Part shown: piece after piece, positions 8,401-12,954 of the stretch
Numbering within the stretch: position 1 is the stretch's first letter
Layout: each line of letters starts with the position of its first letter
Source of the DNA: Deltaproteobacteria bacterium
GTDB lineage: Bacteria > Desulfobacterota > Desulfobacteria > Desulfobacterales > SG8-13
NCBI GenBank assembly: GCA_024639205.1
Contig: JAHEIV010000034.1
Location: 1 to 12,954 of the forward strand
DNA length: 12,954 bases
Reading direction: 5' to 3'
Program-made: the position numbers and the translations under genes
Notes under the pieces: model-generated
The model's database searches: none
Told to the model about the DNA's origin: nothing
Seen by the model: only the letters and a program-made list of their open reading frames with translations

Positions 8401-9357
8401 AACCTTCTGGTAATAGAAATCCAGGTGGCGGCCGGTTATTTCATTGAGTTGTCTCTGGGCCGTTTGAAACAGCTGCAAAAAGGCCAAAAAGAGGCCCATG
8501 TGAGCCTCATGGTAGGGCCATTTATCGAGGGTTTCCTGAAGGTAAGCCGGTGCGTCGTTGCGCAGCTGCAGGACGGCATTATAAAAGGTTTCGTAGATGG
8601 CGATCAGTTGGGTGCGGGCGGTGTCGATGTCGTCAAATATGCCGTAGCCGCTGAGTAGAGCGGCTTTGTCTGCAGCAGCCTGCAAATAGTCCGACCAGGT
8701 CGACTCCGGGTTCGGCAACCAGGCCCGCTGGAAGGGACGGCTCAGAACTTCGGCAGTGGACCGGATATCAGCCGTGCAATCAGCCGGAACGGCGCTTGGA
8801 TCTTCCACCGGGAACCCATCTATTTTTTTCGCGCTCTCGTAGTGCAGAAGTGCCGCCTCGAGTTGCTCTTTCAGCTGGGCGGTAACGATGCGGTAGAGGG
8901 CATCATGAACCGTCAGCCCTTCCACGGCGGTTTCATACCATTCGTTGATGGTCCCTGCGAGTGTGAAGATCAGGTCGAATAAAAGCGCGACGGCAACCGC
9001 ATTCGTTTCATCAGAAGCCTCGAGGGGTGATTCAAAATCGACCATAGCGTTCAACGTGGGCAGGATCGCATCAAAACAGGCTTTAATTGAGCTGACATCT
9101 TTTTTTGAGATCAGCGCAATAACCGTCGCCACATCATTTTCCAAAAAGGACATCCAGTCGCCGGAGGGCCGGTTTTCGGCATCATAGTACTGCAGTCGGC
9201 CGGCATAACGCTGCGCCAGACAGATCAAGTCGGCGATCGAACGCTCGTCAACGTTAAAGAACGACTCATGATTCGGATCCAGAGCCGACAGAAGCCGCTG
9301 GGCCTGGCTGATTCCGTCACGAACCAACGGGTTGTCGGTATCGCAGTTTCGCTGCAT
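5476..9357 (-). CDS. gp6-like / baseplate J-like wedge protein (Afp11-like), 1293 aa
   Basis: The largest gene in the window encodes a wedge component of the contractile baseplate. Residues 1 to about 330 are mostly helical and include RYAGRLQYYDAENRPSGDWM, an N-terminal block I associate with long eCIS gp6-like proteins. The centre is beta-rich with phrases such as FYIGSDEVFRKRVTDFTLYFEWLD. Residues about 760-815 form a low-complexity linker rich in G/S/N and then A/P, ending before SLYLDYTATADVDLTF. Residues about 1039-1293 (SFGGRIKEERDQFYRRVSE, ITIFDYEKLVLEQFPEI, SPWAF, ERPYVDYVTDF) match the C-terminal baseplate J/gp6 region. The start at 9357 is preceded by AGGA about 12 bases upstream. 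It follows a 149-base repeat-bearing gap after the gp25-like gene and overlaps the gp7-like gene by ATGA. No frame disruption is seen. Confidence 0.9.
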   Translation of the reverse strand: MQRNCDTDNPLVRDGISQAQRLLSALDPNHESFFNVDERSIADLICLAQRYAGRLQYYDAENRPSGDWMSFLENDVATVIALISKKDVSSIKACFDAILPTLNAMVDFESPLEASDETNAVAVALLFDLIFTLAGTINEWYETAVEGLTVHDALYRIVTAQLKEQLEAALLHYESAKKIDGFPVEDPSAVPADCTADIRSTAEVLSRPFQRAWLPNPESTWSDYLQAAADKAALLSGYGIFDDIDTARTQLIAIYETFYNAVLQLRNDAPAYLQETLDKWPYHEAHMGLFLAFLQLFQTAQRQLNEITGRHLDFYYQKVLQFSEKPEVSDRVHLVFELAKQVDTHLLEAGTVLKAGKDSQGNDVHYQLDQDIVFNRAAVSQLKTVFIDRQGANGTDRGDHDRVYAAPVANSRDGRGAEFEVDEPSWKAFGESQKIIGGYRAEDEMTMQTAEIGFALTSPVLVLGEGARTITISLTADEDLPDTIPLGEAGRMAYRVELSGEEGWIKGVPESVEKSAPNELTFTVFVDETIGPVVAYDSEIHGGHYDTFAPILAVILAHQLPGPPQYAYHSLKNVVITNVRLQVAVDKVRNLIVQNDLGLLDVGKPFQPFGPIPVKGARFYIGSDEVFRKRVTDFTLYFEWLDAPANFADHYQEYNQFGVDKDFNNAVFTAELSVLKDRSWDPLIDKFRLFANAPYDAAGNPIINQLSPPTSDPITPDAPGLDPITQFNPNSQQGFIRWELIDPPQAFGHQIFAKVYAKQVIALTQAGSGGNSNGKDAQSGSSQLKSIVEGAAAGDGKQAEAIDALAPQAPAPPELPNEPYTPVIRSLYLDYTATADVDLTFDSTAPDRLLHIYPFGYKPVPSLENEILHLLPRFENTTRGNSEENNGELYIGLTDLAPPQNLVLLLQVAEGSADPELPKQTVNWSYLSGNHWQAFAPNEILSDTSNGLLTSGIIRFAVPREAAAQNSILPADLHWLRASVAANPNAVCNLIEIKAQAAQASFVSQGNAPDFLARSLPADTISKLKVKQAAVKTISQPYASFGGRIKEERDQFYRRVSERLRHKGRGITIFDYEKLVLEQFPEIYKARCINHSTYIYRGAEETMLQCVHHQPLYTEDLRVDRSEFAPGFVSLILIPDLNNKNAVNPLEPRVSLNVLETVRQFLCRRISPFAARHLKVLNPLYEKVQVDFGVEFRTGYDRGFYEKKLHQDIIQFLSPWAFERGQDIVFGGRLHKSVILNFVEERPYVDYVTDFKMNHFTSEPQPRVDVDEAVPVSARSIIVSHSDHFIKPAKNGP

Positions 9358-9506
9358 GATAAAATTTGTCCTGCTGGCGATTGTTTACATGGTGCTGTTT
9401 TAAAAGAGTTGGCTAATTATATTCGACGTTGGATGTTCGACGTTCATCAATAACTGCAAACCAACGGCCTACCTGAAACCTGTACCCTGAAATCTGAAAC
9501 CCTCTA
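9358..9506. repeat. Intergenic spacer with two short repeat families
   Basis: The gap contains TTCGACGTTGGATGTTCGACG (9422-9442, extended to 9444), closely related to the 18-base units at 2109-2147. Next to it, 9471-9502 is a run of CTGAAA-containing units (ACCTGAAACC, CCCTGAAAT, CTGAAACCC). Both types resemble dispersed intergenic repeats of Desulfobacterales. The spacer separates otherwise tightly packed baseplate genes; neither a terminator nor a convincing promoter was found in it. Confidence 0.6.
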
Positions 9507-9920
9507 TCATGGGCTCACCTCGGTCCCTTCCCGCAAATAAAACGGATACACAAAGTTATAGCGTGAATTGGTGCTGCGGATCGTGTAATCCAGGCTGATA
9601 TCGATGCGTCCCTCGTTGGCCTTGACGGTCAACGTCACCTTGTCGAGACGGATGCGGGCTTCATGGTAGAGAATCGCGGTGGTAATCAGATCCTCGATGT
9701 AGGCCCGCAGTCCCGTATCCAGCGGCTCAAAGAGCAGTTTTTTCAAATCGGCGCCGTAGGTGGGCTGCATGACACGCTCACCGATGCTTGTACTAAGCAG
9801 GATTTCAAGGCTGCTTCGGATATCTTCTTCACCGGCGATCGTCTTTACGGAATGACTGCTTCGGGTGAACTCCGGAGGAAATCCCCAGCCCTGCCCCAGA
9901 AATGGAATATCATCTGCCAT
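9507..9920 (-). CDS. gp25-like baseplate wedge protein (Afp9-like)
   Basis: This 137-aa protein matches the small gpW/gp25 wedge family in size and pattern. The N-terminus has FLGQGWGFPPEF, then ETIR-like EEDIRSSLEILLSTSIGERV, MQPTYGADLKKLLFEPLD, and a C-terminal beta hairpin region (GRIDISLDYTIRSTNSRYNFVYPFYL). The conserved GER.M.P.YG...L..L.FEP motif is fully present. In contractile systems gp25 sits in the inner baseplate near the sheath start and helps nucleate sheath assembly. The start is supported by AGGATAA ending 5 bases upstream of the ATG; this ribosome site overlaps the stop codon of the PAAR gene, implying coupled expression. Confidence 0.93.
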   Translation of the reverse strand: MADDIPFLGQGWGFPPEFTRSSHSVKTIAGEEDIRSSLEILLSTSIGERVMQPTYGADLKKLLFEPLDTGLRAYIEDLITTAILYHEARIRLDKVTLTVKANEGRIDISLDYTIRSTNSRYNFVYPFYLREGTEVSP

Positions 9921-9924
9921 AATG

Positions 9925-10203
9925 TTATCCTATCAGAACCGTCGGGGCACCGACTGCTGCCGAGGCTCCGCAGATGCAGGTATCCCCGACGCGCAGCGCC
10001 GGTTTACCGCCGATCAAAACCGTCGCACTGCCCATGGGAAACGGGCTGGCGGTGGGTTGATGCACAATTGGCGGTATCACACATACATGCATGTCCAGTG
10101 CAACCGCCGCCGGCATGCCGGCAATCAAAACCGTCGGGGTGCCGGGCCCCACGACGGTCCCGCCATGGTTGCTCACATCTCCAACACGTGCTGCAGGGGG
10201 CAT
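9925..10203 (-). CDS. PAAR-domain spike tip protein (Afp10-like)
   Basis: The 92-aa protein is essentially a single PAAR domain, the cone that sharpens the spike. It opens with MPPAARVGDVSNHGG and repeats the typical element three times: GTPTVLIAGMPAA, SATVLIGGKPALRVGDT and GAPTVLIG. H13, H35 or H44, and C75/C77 are candidate metal ligands; the exact set cannot be fixed by eye. No C-terminal effector extension is present, so it is a structural tip and not an obvious toxin carrier. A strong AAGGAG Shine-Dalgarno lies 7 bases before the ATG. It is 17 bases downstream of the VgrG-like gene, whose product it should cap. Confidence 0.93.
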   Translation of the reverse strand: MPPAARVGDVSNHGGTVVGPGTPTVLIAGMPAAVALDMHVCVIPPIVHQPTASPFPMGSATVLIGGKPALRVGDTCICGASAAVGAPTVLIG

Positions 10204-10220
10204 GGTTTTGCTCCTTTATT

Positions 10221-11969
10221 TTAGTTAATTTGCACCAGCGATCCCTTAACGACCGCCGTAGCACTGCTGGACATTTCAACGCCGGCCGAACCTTCGGCCT
10301 TATATTGGGCCGAGGCCTTGATATTGGTGTTCAAGCCCTCGATATTCACATCTCCGGAGGCCTTGATGTTGATGTCCCCCTGGCTTTCAATCGCAATCCC
10401 GCTCGAGTCCATCGTTACCGTATTGTTGTTCTCATCGGCCACGACGATCGATCCCTCCTCGTCACTGACCGTAATTTTATTGCCGTTGGGGGTTTCGACC
10501 GTCAAGCTCACCTTTTCATCGTTAAAAATCATTTTGATCTCGCTGCGGGTGATGATGCCTTTTTCATGGTTGTCGTCACTGGCGGTGATTGGCGCCGGCT
10601 TGGCGCTGCTGTTGAGCATGCCGACAACCACGGCGTCCCGGGGGTCATCGTTGAGAAAACCCAGAACCACTTCATCACCGATTTCCGGCCGGAAAAAGGC
10701 GCCGCGGTTATCTCCCGCATCCAGGCTGGCCACCCGCGCCCAGATGCCTTCTTCGGCCGGATCAACCACCGGCATCCGGACCTGGATACGGTCCTCTCCG
10801 TCCGGGTCGCCTTCCAGTTTGGTCACCACGCCGATCTGAAGTCCCCGCACGGCCGGCAGCAATCCGGCTGCGGGTGTGCCGGTAGTCGGATGAATTTCAG
10901 AAAACCAGGCCGGATCCCGGCCGAACTGGATATCGGACTCCCAGTTGCGGCTGTTAATCTGCTGCCGCACCGCAGTGACAAACGCTTTGCCGTTGAACCG
11001 GTCTCCGACCCCGTTGAGCTCCAGCATATGGCCCGGTTTGATGTCACCGAATCCCTGGCACCGGACACGGCCGATAACCTTGGCCAACCTGCTTTTGAGC
11101 AGGCGGGCATCGGCCCAGGCTTTCAGCTGGGCATCGCTGATCCTGCCGGTATGTCGCATCGATAGGGCATCCAGTCCGATGACCTCCGCCAAACTGTCGG
11201 CCGTCAGGTTGCCCTGTTCGCTGAAGGAAATACTGTCAGCTTCCTCTTCGATTAATTCCTGATTGCTGTAATCCCACGCGTTGCATTTGGCGGCCGCCAG
11301 TTGATGGCGGGCATCCATCGCAGCTTCGAACTCCATGATCGTTGAGCCGTGAATCAGCGACAATATCGGCTCCTGTTCGGTATCCGGTGCCTTGACGCCG
11401 ACCGTGCCATCGTCGACAAAGACCAGCTTGCCGTTGGCTTCGGCCCGCGTTACCATGAAATCCCAGTCGGTGGTGTAATATTGAACCATTTCCGCGTGCT
11501 GCACCTCGGTGGCTTCCACTTCGGCACTCAGTCCGTAATTCCCGATCAGTTCTTCGAGAATCTCACTGTCGGTGGTGTCGCGGTAGTAAACATTATTACG
11601 CCCGACAGTCATTTTTACAGCCGGGTCTTTACAATCGATCATCAGCAGGGAGGGCTTGTTTTTGCGGACTTTTATTCCATGCTGGATGATGATGCCTTTG
11701 AAAAGGGTACTTTCATCGGTATGATAGCCGGCCAGGATCTCAATTTCCCGACCGGGGATGAAATCGTCGGTGTTGCTGGCTTCGAAATCTTCATCGGCCA
11801 CGTCACCGTCCAGCAGCATGATTTGAGCGGCCGCCACCTTGTTGATGGTCCGGGTCACCGTAATCGATACGACGTTATACTCGGCACTGATCTCCGTGCC
11901 GGCGGAAAGAATCGTGACGGTCGGCAGATCTGAGGGAGCCGGAGTGGGAATGACGCGTTCGTTGCTCAT
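10221..11969 (-). CDS. VgrG-like spike protein (Afp8-like)
   Basis: This 582-aa protein combines the gp27- and gp5-like parts of a contractile spike. Residues 1 to about 345 form the gp27-like hub (AEYNVVSITVTRTINKVAAA, EILAGYHTDESTLFKGIII, YYTTDWDFMVTRAEANGKLV). Residues about 375-460 form the gp5 OB-fold (IGVVTKLEGDPDGEDRIQVR, EGIWARVASLDAGDNRGAFF, DEVVLGFLNDDP). Residues about 480-582 are a short repetitive beta-helix with alternating N/D, I and V residues (NKITVSDEEGSIVVADENNN). There is no lysozyme domain and no effector fused at the C-terminus. Its ATG overlaps the stop of the LysM gene by 4 bases (11966-11969); no clear ribosome site is seen, so it may depend on coupling. Confidence 0.94.
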   Translation of the reverse strand: MSNERVIPTPAPSDLPTVTILSAGTEISAEYNVVSITVTRTINKVAAAQIMLLDGDVADEDFEASNTDDFIPGREIEILAGYHTDESTLFKGIIIQHGIKVRKNKPSLLMIDCKDPAVKMTVGRNNVYYRDTTDSEILEELIGNYGLSAEVEATEVQHAEMVQYYTTDWDFMVTRAEANGKLVFVDDGTVGVKAPDTEQEPILSLIHGSTIMEFEAAMDARHQLAAAKCNAWDYSNQELIEEEADSISFSEQGNLTADSLAEVIGLDALSMRHTGRISDAQLKAWADARLLKSRLAKVIGRVRCQGFGDIKPGHMLELNGVGDRFNGKAFVTAVRQQINSRNWESDIQFGRDPAWFSEIHPTTGTPAAGLLPAVRGLQIGVVTKLEGDPDGEDRIQVRMPVVDPAEEGIWARVASLDAGDNRGAFFRPEIGDEVVLGFLNDDPRDAVVVGMLNSSAKPAPITASDDNHEKGIITRSEIKMIFNDEKVSLTVETPNGNKITVSDEEGSIVVADENNNTVTMDSSGIAIESQGDINIKASGDVNIEGLNTNIKASAQYKAEGSAGVEMSSSATAVVKGSLVQIN

Positions 11970-12637
11970 GATGGCTTTTGCTGTTTCAGGGGCGGAAATA
12001 TAATGGTCGCCCCCACCTGTAGGTTTCTGAAATTGGTTAAACGATTAAACCGCGCGACATCCAGGTAGTAGGAAGTATCACCGTAAATACGATGCGTCAT
12101 CAGGGGCAGGGTATCGCCCTCCTGGACCTGACGATAGTGGGTCAGATCCGGCGAATTGAAGCCTTCCTGGGCGGTGCGTTTTTGGTCCTCAATTATTTCC
12201 GAGAAGGTCGCATTGATTTTGGCCCGCAGCGGATAGCCGTCCGGCTTAAACAGTGTGTAGGTAATATCGGTGGACTTCAAAATGCAATCAAGGATCAATT
12301 GGCCCCAGCTCAGCTTCAGATAGGGCGGGCGGTGAGTGTCGCTGATGACTTCGGCTGTAACCCTCAAAAAATGTTTGATGACCTCATCGACATCGGCTTT
12401 GTCGGACGACACGCCGGTGCCGTCGATGATAAATTCAAACGTATAATCCTGGGGCTTGATCCGGGAGAATTTCTGCTCGCTGCCGCTGGTCCCTTTGCCG
12501 GAAGCATCTTCGTATTCGACTTCATATTTCTGGGCGTAGCTGGTGGGATTGAACATCACCGAAAATTCATCCACCTTGTCGGCATAGTCAATTTTCTTAA
12601 AGGACTCGATGGTCAGTTTTTTCAGCTGGCCTTCCAT
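11966..12637 (-). CDS. LysM-containing tube/baseplate adaptor (Afp7-like)
   Basis: This 223-aa protein has the two parts of the eCIS tube-to-spike connector. The N-terminal domain (about 1-155) contains the typical FSVMFNPTSYAQKYEVEYED segment and DYTFEFIIDGTG, with KLSWGQLILDCILKSTDITYT and a FKPDGYPLRAKINATFSE strand pair. The C-terminal part (about 168-217) is a LysM domain (YRQVQEGDTLPLMTHRIYGD to VGATIIFPP). In phage T4 terms it corresponds to gp53/LysM-type baseplate proteins; in eCIS it joins the inner tube to the spike hub. The ATG shares one base with the stop of the preceding small gene (TAATG), with a GAGGAG sequence about 10 bases upstream inside that gene. Confidence 0.94.
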   Translation of the reverse strand: MEGQLKKLTIESFKKIDYADKVDEFSVMFNPTSYAQKYEVEYEDASGKGTSGSEQKFSRIKPQDYTFEFIIDGTGVSSDKADVDEVIKHFLRVTAEVISDTHRPPYLKLSWGQLILDCILKSTDITYTLFKPDGYPLRAKINATFSEIIEDQKRTAQEGFNSPDLTHYRQVQEGDTLPLMTHRIYGDTSYYLDVARFNRLTNFRNLQVGATIIFPPLKQQKPS

Positions 12638-12804
12638 TAACGTTCTTTCTCCTCGCGCAGCAATGCCATAACCTGCTCCACGCAGTCCGCGATAATTTCC
12701 TCCCGATCCGCTGCCCCGCCCGCAGCGCCGCTGTCCGCATCCCTGGCACCGGCCGTGTCGGTAATGGTGGCTTTGATAACGAGTTCCCGAATTTCAACAG
12801 GCAT
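12637..12804 (-). CDS. DUF5908-like small eCIS protein, 55 aa
   Basis: The 55-codon frame begins MPVEIRELVIKATI, the signature of the short DUF5908 proteins that commonly precede the LysM gene in eCIS operons. After a variable Gly/Ala/Asp-rich segment (about residues 17-32) it ends in a predicted amphipathic helix, REEIIADCVEQVMALLREEK. The function of the family is not established; an assembly helper or small baseplate peptide is possible. AAGGAG lies 14 bases upstream of the ATG, rather far, but no other in-frame start fits the family N-terminus. The stop overlaps the next start by one base, placing it in the same operon. Confidence 0.85.
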   Translation of the reverse strand: MPVEIRELVIKATITDTAGARDADSGAAGGAADREEIIADCVEQVMALLREEKER

Positions 12805-12832
12805 AATAGACCAATCTGCTCCTTAACCACTG

Positions 12833-12862
12833 ATTAGGCCCTTAGGCCTTTTTTTCTGACAA
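12833..12862 (-). promoter_or_regulatory. Weak promoter candidate before the DUF5908-like gene
   Basis: On the minus strand TTGTCA (12857-12862) is followed after 18 bases by CCTAAT (12833-12838), a partial match to -35 and -10 elements. The -35 candidate lies in one arm of the neighbouring palindrome, which would suit repression. The match is weak and the genes may simply share an upstream promoter. Confidence 0.2.
12836..12855 (+). terminator. Possible short terminator hairpin on the + strand
   Basis: On the plus strand AGGCC, loop CTTA and GGCCT form a 5-bp GC-rich stem followed by a run of seven T (12849-12855). This has the form of an intrinsic terminator, but it points against all genes in the window and the stem is short. 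It could block antisense transcription or be chance. Confidence 0.3.
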
Positions 12863-12874
12863 CATGTTGTCAGA
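12855..12874. promoter_or_regulatory. Perfect 20-bp palindrome, candidate operator
   Basis: TCTGACAACATGTTGTCAGA reads identically on both strands with no loop. It lies between the stop of the right-edge gene (12887) and the start of the DUF5908-like gene (12804). A loopless dyad of this length is typical of a dimeric repressor or activator site. On the minus strand it is followed by A residues, so it does not work as an intrinsic terminator for these genes. The cognate regulator is unknown. Confidence 0.5.
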
Positions 12875-12886
12875 GCATATAAACAT

Positions 12887-12954
12887 TTAGGCGACCAGCC
12901 CAAGAGTGACCAACATTTGCCTCATTTCGCGCTGGAGGTTGATGTAATGCAGGT
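12887..12954 (-). CDS. C-terminal end of an unidentified gene (partial)
   Basis: Twenty-one sense codons and a TAA are visible, ending in HYINLQREMRQMLVTLGLVA. The amphipathic helical composition and position immediately upstream of the eCIS baseplate genes suggest a real gene end. A competing open frame over the same bases gives a less protein-like sequence. Too little is present to name the product. Confidence 0.45.
   Translation of the reverse strand, partial: LHYINLQREMRQMLVTLGLVA

Noticed and set aside
9663..11165. 500-codon open frame on the plus strand
   Set aside because: It lies antisense across the gp25-like, PAAR and VgrG-like genes, all of which have clear family motifs. Its translation has no recognisable domain; it is a by-product of GC-rich codon use.
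12855..12874. Palindrome as a terminator of the right-edge gene
   Set aside because: In the direction of that gene the stem is followed by A residues rather than U, so it lacks the form of an intrinsic terminator.
1..12954. Type VI secretion system or prophage instead of eCIS
   Set aside because: VgrG, PAAR, gp25 and LysM proteins occur in several contractile systems, but the DUF5908-like peptide, the large HDPGIT-type gp6/gp7-like pair and their order fit an eCIS. No TssJ/L/M, capsid, terminase or integrase genes are seen in the window.

Overview
The window is part of the baseplate module of an extracellular contractile injection system (eCIS; Afp/PVC-type phage-tail-like particle). Every convincing gene lies on the minus strand, so transcription runs from right to left. 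Compact, GC-moderate coding sequence and intergenic TTCGACGTTGGA-type and CCTGAAA-type repeats, which I associate with Desulfobacterales genomes, suggest a sulfate-reducing Desulfobacterota (former Deltaproteobacteria). That taxonomic call is an inference.

In transcription order from the right edge: the last 22 codons of an unidentified gene; an 82-base spacer with a perfect 20-bp palindrome; a DUF5908-like 55-aa protein; a LysM-bearing tube/baseplate adaptor (Afp7-like); a VgrG-like spike (Afp8-like); a PAAR tip (Afp10-like); a gp25-like wedge protein (Afp9-like). Then come a 149-base spacer with repeats, a 1293-aa gp6/baseplate-J-like wedge protein (Afp11-like) and a gp7-like wedge protein (Afp12-like). 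After a 277-base repeat-bearing spacer, a large eCIS-associated protein of unproven role runs off the left edge. Several junctions are tight (4-base ATGA overlaps, a one-base TAATG overlap, a Shine-Dalgarno embedded in the previous stop codon), as expected for co-translated structural subunits.

Together these genes would build the baseplate: PAAR caps the VgrG spike, the LysM protein joins spike to tube, and gp25, gp6-like and gp7-like proteins form the wedges that trigger sheath contraction. Sheath, inner tube, ATPase, tape measure, tail fibre and cargo are not in this window.

The most unusual feature is in the gp7-like gene. A single in-frame TGA (3140-3142) splits a 1085-codon reading frame into 779 and 305 codons. 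The downstream part stays in the same frame, looks like conserved protein from its first codons, and has no convincing start of its own. It may be a nonsense mutation (probably TGG to TGA), a sequence error or a recoded stop. If it is a real termination, the baseplate protein loses its C-terminal domain and the particle may not assemble.
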